A DNA stretch of 45,841 bases from a virus. Below, piece by piece: positions 16,423 through 25,236 of the stretch (position 1 is the stretch's first letter; every line of letters begins with the position of its first letter). The DNA lies in IMG/VR virus record IMGVR_UViG_3300034159_000028, positions 1-45,841 of that record; one strand, 5' to 3'. A program made the position numbers and the translations under genes. Under the pieces are notes generated by a model. That model was not told the origin of the DNA and did no database searches. It worked only from the letters and a program-made list of their open reading frames with translations.

Positions 16423-17662
16423 TTGAAGCACTCCCCAAGCCATTCTTAATCATGTAGGATTGCAACCACGCGGGCATCTGCGTACCGGAGGACGTGCCGA
16501 AACCAAGCGACCCGAGACTCGCCGACGCCAGGGAGTTCGCTGAATTATTCCCAGTCAACGCCGTAGACACTCCGCTGTTTGTCGCCCCGCTCAACGTAGC
16601 GATCCGGTCATTCTGGTATTTCAGAGCTGCCTGCGCCGCTGCCGATGCTGCGTAGCCTCCGGGCTGCTGTGACCCAGAGCGAGCTGCTGCTTTCATCGCG
16701 GCTTCATACCCGGCATCCCCGGTAAAGTCTCCATTCACCACCTTCTGCAACTGGGCGCTGGCAGCTGCGGAAGGGGCAGAGGCTACGCTGGCCAAGTCCC
16801 GCTGCGCCCCCGCTTGCTTCATGCCGTAAATCCCCGACGCCAGTGACATAGCCGTGTCAGTCCAGTTACGTTCTGGACTACTTGTTGGCGCGAATCCCGT
16901 GGAGCCTGCCGCAACTCGCCCAAGCGTATCATTCACAGCACTGCCGGACCCATACGCACCGTAGCTAGGATTACTCGCGGAAGCTGTACGCAAGGCATTC
17001 CCGAGAACGTTGGAACCAATACTAGCTCCCTGTGAACCCGCCAGCGCCCCGCCGAGTTGTCCCCCGACCAGCGCTCCGCCAACACCAAGACCGGTGGAAA
17101 GAGGGTCACGCGAAGTTGCTACGTTGTAGCCCGTATTCGCGATCTGCCCGGCCGTTCCGCCAAACTTACCAAGTAGTCCCTGAATCGCTGCTTTAACCGG
17201 GTCTTGCGAATTCAGCGCACTTGCGCCCGCATTAATCAGCGAGGTCACCGGATTCATATTCGCAAAGAAGCTCATTATCTTCTGGGCCTTCGAGCCCCAG
17301 AAGCCACCTTCATCTTGCGAGGAGAACCCGTTCTTGTTAGGATCAAAACCCAGCGAGGAAGGGCTCTGCGATGGGACCGCGGTTAAGCCTACCCCTGAAG
17401 CATCTCCGTAGCCCGCATCGTTAAGATTCCAGAGGGACGACAAGCTGTAGTCCGTCGGAGTGTAGCTATCGTTCCAGGAGCCTAAACTACTCCCAAGCCC
17501 GCCTCCAATGTCGTAGCCGCTTGGAGCCGTCAGACCCGGCGACGTACCGCTGAAGCCATAACCATCAGTCCCTGATTGATCCGGCGCGGACAGCCCAGGA
17601 CTTGTTCCGTTTCCAAAACTGTAATTACCGCCGGAGAAACCCCCGCCTAATTCGTCTGCCAT
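16415..17662 (-). CDS. Glycine/serine-rich internal virion protein
   Basis: A 415-residue protein of strongly biased composition. The N-terminal 110 residues are Gly/Ser/Tyr-rich with repeats such as GTSPGLSAPDQSG and GTSPGLTAPSG. A central glycine-rich hydrophobic region follows (GLGVGGALVGGQLGGALAGSQ, about 190-210) that could insert into membranes. The C-terminal third is Ala/Ser-rich and helical (ASAPSAAASAQLQKVVNG). It is probably one of three ejection proteins together with the two genes downstream. No enzymatic motif is seen. Confidence 0.7.
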   Translation of the reverse strand: MADELGGGFSGGNYSFGNGTSPGLSAPDQSGTDGYGFSGTSPGLTAPSGYDIGGGLGSSLGSWNDSYTPTDYSLSSLWNLNDAGYGDASGVGLTAVPSQSPSSLGFDPNKNGFSSQDEGGFWGSKAQKIMSFFANMNPVTSLINAGASALNSQDPVKAAIQGLLGKFGGTAGQIANTGYNVATSRDPLSTGLGVGGALVGGQLGGALAGSQGASIGSNVLGNALRTASASNPSYGAYGSGSAVNDTLGRVAAGSTGFAPTSSPERNWTDTAMSLASGIYGMKQAGAQRDLASVASAPSAAASAQLQKVVNGDFTGDAGYEAAMKAAARSGSQQPGGYAASAAAQAALKYQNDRIATLSGATNSGVSTALTGNNSANSLASASLGSLGFGTSSGTQMPAWLQSYMIKNGLGSASNA

Positions 17663-17671
17663 AGAAGCTCC

Positions 17672-17971
17672 TTATTTGTAAGTTCCAGTTTTAAACCAAG
17701 CTGCCACGCCTGCAATCGTACCTATGATCAGAATGAGCGGTTTCAGCACCCCGCCGAGCCAGCCAAGCACGCGGAAGAATGAACGGCCCAGACTGACGAT
17801 TTCCAGCACTTCCGCGGTGTTACGACTATTAGTCTCAAGCATTTGTTTCAGTGTCACGAGTTCCTCCGCATGGCTGTTAACCCTGCGCTCCAAGATATAG
17901 ATTGTTTCACAATGCGGTCCGCAGAGATCTGCATCACTGGTAACATTAGTCGCGCGTCTGTCGTTGTCCAT
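17672..17971 (-). CDS. Small coiled-coil protein with C-terminal membrane helix
   Basis: A 99-residue protein. Residues about 22-55 form a helix (YILERRVNSHAEELVTLKQML). A hydrophobic C-terminal segment (LGGVLKPLILIIGTIAGVAAWF) is a likely membrane anchor. The start is preceded by GAGGCTCAAA, the same ribosome-binding leader used by several plus-arm genes and the only minus-strand copy I found. It could be an auxiliary holin or a tail-assembly membrane protein. Confidence 0.65.
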   Translation of the reverse strand: MDNDRRATNVTSDADLCGPHCETIYILERRVNSHAEELVTLKQMLETNSRNTAEVLEIVSLGRSFFRVLGWLGGVLKPLILIIGTIAGVAAWFKTGTYK

Positions 17972-17984
17972 TTTGAGCCTCAGG

Positions 17985-18338
17985 TTAAGTTGCAGGAGTC
18001 TGCGCGGTGAGCAGACCTTTAGTGAAAGTCATCGAACCGTTAGTGCCGCCAGCAGTGAGCTTCGCCGTCGTGATCGTAGCGGTGAGTCCTTGCAGGTTAG
18101 CTGTAGGAACCAGCCCAAGAGCAATTGTCCCGCTGGTCGTGATAGTTCCGCCCGTAAGTCCGGTACCTGCAGTGATGCTCGTCACGCTTCCAGAACCGGC
18201 GCCTCCGGAACCCAGATTGCTACTTAAGTCAATGAACCAACGAAGCCAGATTGGGTTGAATACCGACTTCCCGGTCAGTTCATCCACGACCACCGGCAAC
18301 GCGTAGGTGGGCGGCGGCTGAAACGACGTAATACTCAT
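17985..18338 (-). CDS. Small structural protein with fibre-type repeat
   Basis: A 117-residue protein. The N-terminal half (SITSFQPPPTYALPVVVDE, NPIWLRWFIDLSS) matches a recurrent phage protein beside the tail hub. The second half is a Ser/Thr/Gly-rich repeat (VTSITAGTGLTGGTITTSG) typical of fibre or needle tips. It starts by overlapping the tail-hub stop (ATGA at 18335-18338). A tail-needle or fibre-adaptor role is inference. Confidence 0.6.
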   Translation of the reverse strand: MSITSFQPPPTYALPVVVDELTGKSVFNPIWLRWFIDLSSNLGSGGAGSGSVTSITAGTGLTGGTITTSGTIALGLVPTANLQGLTATITTAKLTAGGTNGSMTFTKGLLTAQTPAT

Positions 18339-19762
18339 AGCGTTCCCAGATCAAGCTGCAGTTCAATCGCTTCTAGGCGCATACGCGTATCGCACTGATG
18401 GCGGATGTGAATAGCCCGCCGGCGGAAACTTCCGCAATTAGCCAGAAATGCACGGGCTACACTCAGGTCAACGTGGCGGAAAGCGCTCCAGCCCTCGAGC
18501 TTATAGTCCAAGTCGTTCACGCGAACCTGCAAGGAACTTCCAATAACTTGATCCCCGATGAACTCCATGAAGTTCAGCTGCTTCTTCCGCCGCACCCCTC
18601 CGTCGAAGTTTGGCGTGTACAGGTCAACCGTGATCATAGCCCCGTCATCGTTAGTGTATATAGCATCAAACCGATACAACTTACCATTCGTCTCATGCTG
18701 CAACACACGTCCAGTTCCCGGCAGATACGTGCTAGCCACGATCTTGAAGTAATTCCCGTTCTCATCAGTCCACTGCGCCCACATCTTATCCGTCAGGTCG
18801 TAGACGAGCGTGAGGTTACTATTCTTCAGCGTGAACACGTAGAAACGATGGCCCTCGAACTTGATGCTGAAGGAATACACCGAGCTAAAATCAGCATCCC
18901 CGAGCAGACGCTCAACGGCCTTCGTAGATACCACACTTGCTTTCAGGTTATCGACCATCAGCACTTGTACAGCAGACGAGCGATTCGTAGCCAGCCACAG
19001 CAGTGTCCCATCGATCTCCTGCACGGAATCTGCACTAACGCAACCGTAGTTAATCTTAGCACCTTGCACGGGAGCAAGGGGAAGTGCCCCTACAGGATTC
19101 TGTGCGTCGTAGAAAACTTCCGTCGACCACTCCTTCAGCGCTAGGACGTACACAAGCTGCTTCGCCAGGGCGATTCCGCGGTCAGGCTCGATCTGCGCGC
19201 CGAGCAGGTTAAGCACATCAGTCCACTGGTCCGGCGCGTTCATCCCCGCCACGGTGTCGCTGCCATGAATGTACGCCTTCACGTCCATGCAGTACGTCGT
19301 ACCGTCCAGATACGCCCAGCCTTTCACTCCCGCATCTGCGTAGGTGTTACCGGGAAAGTTTGCTCCCGCGATCTGTGCGAGTGTTGTTCCATCCCAGTTA
19401 TATGCTGCAATTCCATTCCCGAGCTGCAAGCGTGGTGTAGCGCCGAGACTGGAAGCGAAACGGTAGACTCCTCCGGCAGCATTGACCGTTCCAATACCTG
19501 CACCGTTCTTGTAGAGCGTGGACCCGAAGATTGCATAAATATCCCCTCGCCAGTTGTAGACGCCTGCCCCTGCGTCTGGAGGCACGTTGTTGTAAGGAGA
19601 CAGGCCAGGACGCTTGTATACCCAATACTCACCTTCGCCCTTACCCCTCTCCATGTAGCCGTTTACCAGCTTGGCGTCCTTGTCCGCGGTCTCACTCCGA
19701 TTCTCCGGTTCGAGGACCAGAGGAAGACGCTTCGGCAGAACGACAGTGTCGGCTTGTCCCAT
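18335..19762 (-). CDS. P22 gp10-like tail hub / packaged-DNA stabilisation protein
   Basis: A 475-residue beta-rich protein. It starts LPLVLEPENRSETADKDAK and continues NGYMERGKGEGEYWVYKRPG, as in P22 gp10-like hub proteins, followed by repeated strands with W/Y-rich turns (VYNWRGDIYAIFGSTLY, LVYDLTDKMWAQW) that fit a beta-propeller. It should close the portal channel and connect to the tail needle or spikes. Location directly after the gp4-like adaptor supports this. The start overlaps the adaptor stop by one base (TAATG). Confidence 0.78.
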   Translation of the reverse strand: MGQADTVVLPKRLPLVLEPENRSETADKDAKLVNGYMERGKGEGEYWVYKRPGLSPYNNVPPDAGAGVYNWRGDIYAIFGSTLYKNGAGIGTVNAAGGVYRFASSLGATPRLQLGNGIAAYNWDGTTLAQIAGANFPGNTYADAGVKGWAYLDGTTYCMDVKAYIHGSDTVAGMNAPDQWTDVLNLLGAQIEPDRGIALAKQLVYVLALKEWSTEVFYDAQNPVGALPLAPVQGAKINYGCVSADSVQEIDGTLLWLATNRSSAVQVLMVDNLKASVVSTKAVERLLGDADFSSVYSFSIKFEGHRFYVFTLKNSNLTLVYDLTDKMWAQWTDENGNYFKIVASTYLPGTGRVLQHETNGKLYRFDAIYTNDDGAMITVDLYTPNFDGGVRRKKQLNFMEFIGDQVIGSSLQVRVNDLDYKLEGWSAFRHVDLSVARAFLANCGSFRRRAIHIRHQCDTRMRLEAIELQLDLGTL

Positions 19763-20475
19763 TATCTAAAGCTCCGAGTTGCGTGGCCACCTTGGGAATC
19801 TGGAGTGAACCTCGTCGGAGCATCTTCCACATCCCAGTCTTCCAGCATTGTGCGATAGGCTTGCGCACGTTGCTGGCAGCGGTCCATGATCGCCTGGGGC
19901 TGGCCAGTAGCCAGCTCATCTGCCAGTCCCCAGCGCAACGCAATTCGCCACTCCATTGGGAAGTTCATCGTCTCCGTAAGGGAGATGAAGTTCGTCACCT
20001 GCTTCTGCACGATCACGTGGGCAGTGCCCGTTGCCGCCTCCGCGTCCGGTACGAGCCAGAAGAACACGGGCAGCGACGTTTGCTGCTTGTTGACGAAGTA
20101 CGAATTAATCTGACCTTGCTGGTTGATCTGGCTCAGCCTCACGTAGTCATTCCAGCTCATCACGTTAAGCGGTCGACGGATACCCTGGCTGCTCCGGTAG
20201 TACGCGTCAATGATTCGCGTAGGCTTCGGCATCACTACGTCACCCGTGGGAGACAAGGTGTAAGTCCCTTGCCCCGCCACCAGCGTAATGGCCAAATCTT
20301 CCAGCAGCCAAAGCTTCAACCCCTGCGTCTGCCAGAGATTAATGATGTCAGTCAGCTTCCGCATTCCGACCACGAATTGCTCTGAGTCTGGAATCTGCCC
20401 CTGCTGAGTCAACCCTGCGTCAAAGTACGCATCGGCGATTATCGAAACAGGGGTGTTATCGTTAGGGGCAGTCAT
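19762..20475 (-). CDS. Head-tail adaptor, P22 gp4-like
   Basis: A 237-residue protein. The N-terminal helices (VSIIADAYFDAGLTQQGQ, FVVGMRKLTDIINLWQTQGLKLW) and the following beta part (TLVAGQGTYTLSPTGD, KPTRIIDAYYR) are characteristic of P22 gp4-like tail accessory factors that bind under the portal ring. The C-terminal portion is helical (WRIALRWGLADELATG). It lies between a head protein and the gp10-like hub, the expected order. Confidence 0.8.
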   Translation of the reverse strand: MTAPNDNTPVSIIADAYFDAGLTQQGQIPDSEQFVVGMRKLTDIINLWQTQGLKLWLLEDLAITLVAGQGTYTLSPTGDVVMPKPTRIIDAYYRSSQGIRRPLNVMSWNDYVRLSQINQQGQINSYFVNKQQTSLPVFFWLVPDAEAATGTAHVIVQKQVTNFISLTETMNFPMEWRIALRWGLADELATGQPQAIMDRCQQRAQAYRTMLEDWDVEDAPTRFTPDSQGGHATRSFR

Positions 20476-20484
20476 GAAGAAATC

Positions 20485-20886
20485 CTACGAATAAAGCTTG
20501 ATCATTTTCACCGTCAGTGTGAAGGACTGTACAGTCGCAACCCAGTTCAACGAGCGCACGAGGATGTTCCCAGTGTAGCCGGCCGCAGCAGAATCGGGCA
20601 CCAGGCCGGGACTCCAACAAACCTCGTTTGAGTCATGGAAGGTCCCAATCATTTGCGGAGTAGTTGCTTCCCACTCCAGCACAGCGATGTTACCGGCGGA
20701 TACGGTGAACTCCACTTCCCGAACACGAAAGCCAGTGAAAGTCTTCAATGGCTCGTTATTGGTGAACAGAGCCTTCGTGATCAGCGCGGTCGAGGCAAGG
20801 TTGGATGTATCCAGCACTGCCGTAACTCGCGCGATCGCGTTCCGAGGACCGTCTGAGATAACTTGCACATAAGTTGTGTTAGCCAT
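20485..20886 (-). CDS. Structural protein, beta-rich, unknown
   Basis: A 133-residue strand-rich protein (TYVQVISDGPRNAIARVTAVL, FTGFRVREVEFTVSAGNIAVLEW). It fits a small head or connector protein. A similar protein is often found between capsid and adaptor genes in podoviruses, but I cannot name its fold. Ribosome-binding and operon context are normal. Confidence 0.65.
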   Translation of the reverse strand: MANTTYVQVISDGPRNAIARVTAVLDTSNLASTALITKALFTNNEPLKTFTGFRVREVEFTVSAGNIAVLEWEATTPQMIGTFHDSNEVCWSPGLVPDSAAAGYTGNILVRSLNWVATVQSFTLTVKMIKLYS

Positions 20887-20899
20887 GAGTTACTCCAGC

Positions 20900-21583
20900 T
20901 TAGCGAGCTTTAACCGCATAGATGTAATCCACCGTCATCGTCTTCACAGCCGCCGCACCGTTCACGAAGCCAAAGCTGATCGTCAAGTTACTCGTAGGCA
21001 ACGCCGCTGGGGTCAGTCGCCCGAGCAGCACGCCGTCCTTGAAGTACTGAATCTCCGACCTGCCGTCGTAGTACCAGGCCAGTTCAACCATAGTCGCGTT
21101 GACTAGCGTACCAACGGCACTCGCTGTCGTGCCGACCGAGCCGGAGTAACTCGCTACGTCAAAAGTTGCGGCACCGGAAGCCTTGCTGAAAAAGATGCCA
21201 TCGCTAACTGCGGCGGGGGTAGTGTCCGTCACTTGCAAGCCCATGACGAAACCGGCCAGGGTCACATCGCTCATCTGGAACATTGCCTTGAACCAGGCGG
21301 GCTTTCCGGCGGTCATAGTGAAAGAACTTGCGACCTTCTGCAGATAGGTCGAGTCCGTCGCGCCTGCGGTAGTAGTCAGCAGCAGCAATCCACCATCACC
21401 CGCAGCTAATGCCTGTGTCGGTGTCGTACCTACGTTCGTGACAGTCCAGTCTGCCGCCGTGTAAGTGTCAAAGTCATTCCAGTAAGTATGGAACTCGCTC
21501 GCGTCCGGCTGCCCCATCATGCCCATTGGAGCATTGACTGCCGAATTAGTAACGCCGTATTTAAACCTGGTTGGTGCACCCAT
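20900..21583 (-). CDS. Head decoration-like protein with concanavalin-like fold
   Basis: A 227-residue protein. After a short N-terminal segment it reads like a jelly-roll lectin domain: YWNDFDTYTAADWTVTNVG, GKPAWFKAMFQMSDVTLAGF, ELAWYYDGRSEIQYFKDG and LTISFGFVNGAA. It sits directly downstream of the capsid gene across a large palindrome. A role as capsid decoration or surface adhesion protein is inferred. Confidence 0.6.
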   Translation of the reverse strand: MGAPTRFKYGVTNSAVNAPMGMMGQPDASEFHTYWNDFDTYTAADWTVTNVGTTPTQALAAGDGGLLLLTTTAGATDSTYLQKVASSFTMTAGKPAWFKAMFQMSDVTLAGFVMGLQVTDTTPAAVSDGIFFSKASGAATFDVASYSGSVGTTASAVGTLVNATMVELAWYYDGRSEIQYFKDGVLLGRLTPAALPTSNLTISFGFVNGAAAVKTMTVDYIYAVKAR

Positions 21584-21654
21584 ATCAACTCCTAGTTACG
21601 TTCTTGCGAACGGGAGGGAACTCCCGTAACTGCTGGAACCGCCAGCCCGGCGCA

Positions 21655-21726
21655 GGCTAAGCCCTTGGTGATATCCACGCGCATTATATTGGAATAACCC
21701 GCGTGGATATGGTCAAGACCTTAGCC
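21655..21726. repeat. 72-base near-perfect palindrome, copy 3 of the intergenic repeat
   Basis: The central ATATCCACGCGCATTAT / ATAACCCGCGTGGATAT pair has a 6-base spacer ATTGGA. The pairing extends outward through CTTG/CAAG to GGCTAAG/CTTAGCC. The centre lies at 21690.5. It separates the capsid gene from the decoration-like gene. As RNA it would form a long hairpin, able to terminate, slow or process the late transcript after the capsid gene. Confidence 0.85.
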
Positions 21727-21730
21727 CTGT

Positions 21731-22651
21731 TTACGGACCGTTGCTGCCGAAGACCCCTCGAGGATCCGTACAGCCCACACTGAGACGCATGTACGAAGCG
21801 GCTTTCGCGTTCTTGGTATCGAAGTCATTGTCCTGGTCGAACATCGGACGATCGCGCCAGAAGAAGGTCATGCCGTTCGGAGCATTAGTGCGGACGAACC
21901 ACGCGTGCGGGGCAGTGAAGTAGTGATTCATCTTGATGCCGTCGGGGAACGCATTCGTCGCCTTCAGCACGTTAATATCATTATTCGCTGTACCAGACTG
22001 CAGCACCGATTGCAGAATCCGGTTCGCGTTATACCACTCGTTGCGGGAGATATGCAGCGACTTCGGCATGATGTTGATCAGCAAGCCTGTGTCATTCTGC
22101 GCACCCATGATCTGAATGGTCAGATCTTCCAGCGACGCTTCGGCCAAGTCAGCTGGAGGATTCAGCGCGTTGCTGAATGTCCCGCCGGTAGCGTTAACGT
22201 GGCTGGTCGACACCAGCGAGGCGCCGTCGGCGGTAGCGAAGTACGTAGTTGAAAACGCGTTGTTGTAAGGGAAGGCTGCGATATTCTCCACGGTTTGATT
22301 CATGGAGAAAGCATTCGCCTCCGCGCGCCGGGTAGCGACTTCCTTGTACAGATTGTCCCGCATTTCTTCAAACGTGACGATGAAGCCAAGGGCGTATGCC
22401 ACGTGGGTGTAGGTCGAAACCACACCCTGCAGTTCCCCGTCGTAAGTCACCGGGGCGCCCTGCGCTTTCACCGGAGCCAGTCCGAACGGAGTGATCTGCA
22501 CGCCTTGTTCGTACGCTTTGTCGGAATCCTTGACCTCGTAGAGATCCGTATATTCCACCGCGTGTTGGTCGTAGACCTGGCCCCAGGTCGTGAAGACGCC
22601 GGGCCACAGAAGTTTCGGGTGCGAGCCCGTATTGATTACACCACCAGCCAT
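21731..22651 (-). CDS. Major capsid protein (HK97-fold type)
   Basis: A 306-residue protein in the canonical position after scaffold and small head genes. Features seen in podovirus major capsids include the N-terminal LLWPGVFTTWGQVYDQH, the E-loop-like TPFGLAPVKAQGAPVTYDGE, VAYALGFIVTFEEMRDNLY, and IMPKSLHISRNEWYNANRIL. HAWFVRTNAPNGMTFFWRDR near the C-terminus matches the Mu gpT-like head family. There is no fused protease, and the scaffold is separate. Confidence 0.85.
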   Translation of the reverse strand: MAGGVINTGSHPKLLWPGVFTTWGQVYDQHAVEYTDLYEVKDSDKAYEQGVQITPFGLAPVKAQGAPVTYDGELQGVVSTYTHVAYALGFIVTFEEMRDNLYKEVATRRAEANAFSMNQTVENIAAFPYNNAFSTTYFATADGASLVSTSHVNATGGTFSNALNPPADLAEASLEDLTIQIMGAQNDTGLLINIMPKSLHISRNEWYNANRILQSVLQSGTANNDINVLKATNAFPDGIKMNHYFTAPHAWFVRTNAPNGMTFFWRDRPMFDQDNDFDTKNAKAASYMRLSVGCTDPRGVFGSNGP

Positions 22652-22665
22652 GTTGGTTCTCCTTG

Positions 22666-23274
22666 TTAGACGCCAGCGGCGCCAGTACCCGTGCCGAGTT
22701 CATGCACGTTGATTTTGACGAGATGCTTGGCGTACGCGCCGAAGGCGTTATCCAGGCGGCGAACCAGGCCCATGAGACGCAGTTGCAAGGTTGCAGTAGT
22801 CGCCGGAGTGCCGCCGGTTGCGGAAGCCAGCTGCCAGCCCGAGACGAAACCGTTGCCAGTTCCTGCGATAGGAGCGGTATTCATGCCGATGTCCGTAGCT
22901 GCCAGCGCAGTGCCGTTGGATTGTTCCTGGAGTTCGAAGAGCACCATCGGATCATCCACCACCATTGCGTACCAGTCGGTCGTTTGCGCTGCCGCAGGAC
23001 GATAGGTGATATCCAGGTTCGACGGATTGCCAATCAGGCCTTCCCGCGTACCCAGGCCAACGATCACGCCGCGAAGCGCGCCGGTTACAGTGCCGAGGAT
23101 AATCCCTGGCACGCCGTTGGCGTCAGCCGTCCCGCTGGACTTGACCGGGTCGCCAATGTAGAGGGCAGTGGTGTAAGCCGCTGCGATAGAGTAGAGCCGA
23201 GCTTGGCCATTCCAGGGAGCACCGTTGAGGTACTGCACCGGAGTGAACCCAGTCGGACGATTTGCATTTGCCAT
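22666..23274 (-). CDS. Minor head protein
   Basis: A 202-residue beta-rich protein (RPTGFTPVQYLNGAPWNGQARLY, LYIGDPVKSSG, GVPGIILGTVTGALRGVIVGLG). This is a recurrent protein encoded next to the capsid gene in podoviruses and is usually found in virions, probably as a head-stabilising or decoration component. The name is by context and similarity of pattern. Confidence 0.68.
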   Translation of the reverse strand: MANANRPTGFTPVQYLNGAPWNGQARLYSIAAAYTTALYIGDPVKSSGTADANGVPGIILGTVTGALRGVIVGLGTREGLIGNPSNLDITYRPAAAQTTDWYAMVVDDPMVLFELQEQSNGTALAATDIGMNTAPIAGTGNGFVSGWQLASATGGTPATTATLQLRLMGLVRRLDNAFGAYAKHLVKINVHELGTGTGAAGV

Positions 23275-23289
23275 GTGAATCTCCGTTGG

Positions 23290-23805
23290 TTAAGATTGTT
23301 TCCGTTTAAAGAAGTCGGGAATTTGCGTCCGCGCCTTATCCACGTAGCGATGTTGAGTGTCGCCGCGAGCATCGTTCTCAGCGCCAATCATCCCGCCCAC
23401 GAGGGCGTCACGAACTTGCGTATTGCGTGCCTCGATCAGTTTCTGGTCGTCTTCCCACCAATCTTGGCGGATCTTCATGAGAATTAAACGAACTGGCTGA
23501 CCATCTTTTCCTACCTCTTGCCCAGCGACAATGCTTACTCGGGAGCCCATGTCAGTGCTGCCCGACAGGGCTGAATCCCCGCCCAGCGACACGTTGTTCA
23601 CAAGCGATTCTCTCTCATCCACGTACTCATATCCAGCGTCAATGGCACGGGCCAAGCGCTCTGCGGTGCCGAGGAACCAGTGAAGATGGTAGCCGGGAAT
23701 GTCCGCGACCTCCAACTTCTGCACTGGGACGCTCATGGGAACGCGCTTGCGTTCAGCTGCAGTTGCCGCTTGGCGGCTTGCGGGATTCAGTTCTTGCAGT
23801 GCCAT
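23290..23805 (-). CDS. Conserved structural protein of the head module
   Basis: A 171-residue protein. ATG 23805 is used because GGAGAA lies 8 bases upstream; longer versions overlap the scaffold gene. The sequence contains VPVQKLEVADIPGYHLHWFLGTAERLARAIDAGYEYVDE and a C-terminal basic tail (DFFKRKQS). A similar small protein is regularly encoded between scaffold and capsid; its role is not known. Confidence 0.68.
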   Translation of the reverse strand: MALQELNPASRQAATAAERKRVPMSVPVQKLEVADIPGYHLHWFLGTAERLARAIDAGYEYVDERESLVNNVSLGGDSALSGSTDMGSRVSIVAGQEVGKDGQPVRLILMKIRQDWWEDDQKLIEARNTQVRDALVGGMIGAENDARGDTQHRYVDKARTQIPDFFKRKQS

Positions 23806-23806
23806 A

Positions 23807-24676
23807 TCATTCTCCAAAATATAACTCAGCGTACCGATTACGCCAATCTTCAACCTTTGCGTACTTCTTACCCGGACCGACGAAGCGCTTGGAGTCTTGG
23901 TCACAAGCAGCCCGTGCTTCCGAAGGCATGGCAGCGTAGCCCTTTCCGCGCGGGGCGGAACTTCCCGCACTACCCCCGCGGCCAGCTCCACCTTCAACCT
24001 TGTCCTCCCGCGGAGCGAGGGCGCCGCCGAGTTCTTTCTGCATCTCCCGCGTTACGAGTTCGAAGAATCCGCGGCCCTGGGAGGTTTCGCCCTGGGAGCG
24101 AAGGTCATCAGCTATGGCGAGAGCCAAGGCAGTCTTACGCTTGTCAGTCCCAAACCAAGGATTCTCGCGATTCCACTCCACCAGTTCGGGAGGAGGGACG
24201 AAAGGTTGCTGCTGGACTTCGGCCGGTTTCACCGGAGTCGGCACCGTTGGAGTAACCGTAGTCGCTTCCCGCAGTTCGATCAACTGCTCCGTCAGCTCTG
24301 CCACGCCTTGGTGATCCCCAGCTTCCGAGGCCGCCGCCAACTGCGCCCGGACTTCCTTCCGCGCAGTCTCCACCGCCTTCTGTGTAGCGACAGTGTGGCG
24401 TTCCTCCATCTGCGCGATAGCGTTCTGCGCCTGGGCCAGTGCCTGGGCAATCTGCCCCGACTGTGCCTTCACCGCGTCTAGCTCCGTATGCAGCCGCTTG
24501 TTCTGTTCGCGGACAATCGGAAGCACTTCATTCCCGCGACGGATGTATTCATCTGCGTCGACGAAACGCTCTGGGTCAGCGCGAAAACGCGAAGGCGGAA
24601 TCCAGCCCATTGCCTCAGCTTCCCGCTGAACTTCCGGAGTTGCCTGACTTTCTACAAGTTGTTCTGCGTTAGGCAT
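23807..24676 (-). CDS. Scaffolding protein
   Basis: A 289-residue acidic, charged protein with a long coiled-coil centre (about 60-165: EQNKRLHTELDAVKAQ, EERHTVATQKAVETARKEV). The C-terminal part (KYAKVEDWRNRYAELYFGE) fits a capsid-binding tail. ATG 24676 follows a strong GAGGAGG. Position between the portal and capsid genes supports assembly-scaffold function. Confidence 0.8.
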   Translation of the reverse strand: MPNAEQLVESQATPEVQREAEAMGWIPPSRFRADPERFVDADEYIRRGNEVLPIVREQNKRLHTELDAVKAQSGQIAQALAQAQNAIAQMEERHTVATQKAVETARKEVRAQLAAASEAGDHQGVAELTEQLIELREATTVTPTVPTPVKPAEVQQQPFVPPPELVEWNRENPWFGTDKRKTALALAIADDLRSQGETSQGRGFFELVTREMQKELGGALAPREDKVEGGAGRGGSAGSSAPRGKGYAAMPSEARAACDQDSKRFVGPGKKYAKVEDWRNRYAELYFGE

Positions 24677-24998
24677 TTTCCACCTCCTCATGCGTGATTG
24701 CGCAGAAGATATCCCGGTCATTCACCAGACGATAGGTCTGGCCATCCGACGGTCCCTTGGCCACGAACCCGGCGAACTTCGTCACCAGCACGCGATCACC
24801 CACCTTCGCCCGCGGGCAAGGCTCATCATGCCAAGCGCTCGGACCGACTTCCACCACCACCGCGCGGTTGTCCACCATATTCATCCGCCCCTGGACAGAT
24901 TCCGGCAGCACGATCTGCGCTCCCCGGCGTTCAGGTTCGTACAGTTTAATCAACACAGCCACGCCCAACGGCGCGAGCCCCGAAGTATTTTCATTCAT
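24669..24998 (-). CDS. GroES-like co-chaperonin
   Basis: A 109-residue protein matching the Cpn10 fold: LAPLGVAVLIKLYEPERRGAQIVLPES, a mobile-loop-like segment after it, then VVVEVGP, KVGDRVLVTKFAG and YRLVNDRDIFCAI. T4 gp31 is the functional precedent: a phage co-chaperonin that lets host GroEL fold the capsid protein. Position directly upstream of scaffold and capsid fits. No phage GroEL is present. Confidence 0.78.
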   Translation of the reverse strand: MNENTSGLAPLGVAVLIKLYEPERRGAQIVLPESVQGRMNMVDNRAVVVEVGPSAWHDEPCPRAKVGDRVLVTKFAGFVAKGPSDGQTYRLVNDRDIFCAITHEEVENA

Positions 24999-25236
24999 CC
25001 TGCTCTCCTATAAATTGCTCGTAATCAAGCCCTTGGACAAAGGCATAGCCCTTGCAAGTACCAATATTCCCCACGTTCACAAGCGCCATTGTTGCCGCTT
25101 CGTAATCCGTGAAGCTACCACCTTCCCACAGTTGGCGCAATTCCTCACGCTTCTTAGAGAGGATTTCCATCACAGCCCGTGTAACTGGGTGCGACTTCCA
25201 TTCGAGAAACTCTTCTTCGCTGAAGGTCCTACTCAT
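24991..25236 (-). CDS. Small head-module protein (81 aa)
   Basis: An 81-residue helical acidic protein (SEEEFLEWKSHPVTRAVMEILSKKREELRQLWEGG, FVQGLDYEQFIGEQDE). It overlaps both the portal stop and the co-chaperonin start, showing tight translational coupling. Similar small proteins follow portal genes in related podoviruses; the function is unknown. Confidence 0.7.
   Translation of the reverse strand: MSRTFSEEEFLEWKSHPVTRAVMEILSKKREELRQLWEGGSFTDYEAATMALVNVGNIGTCKGYAFVQGLDYEQFIGEQDE

Noticed and set aside
19531-23487. Plus-strand frames opposite the adaptor, hub and head genes
   Set aside because: They lie antisense to well-supported structural genes and have no promoter or ribosome-binding site.
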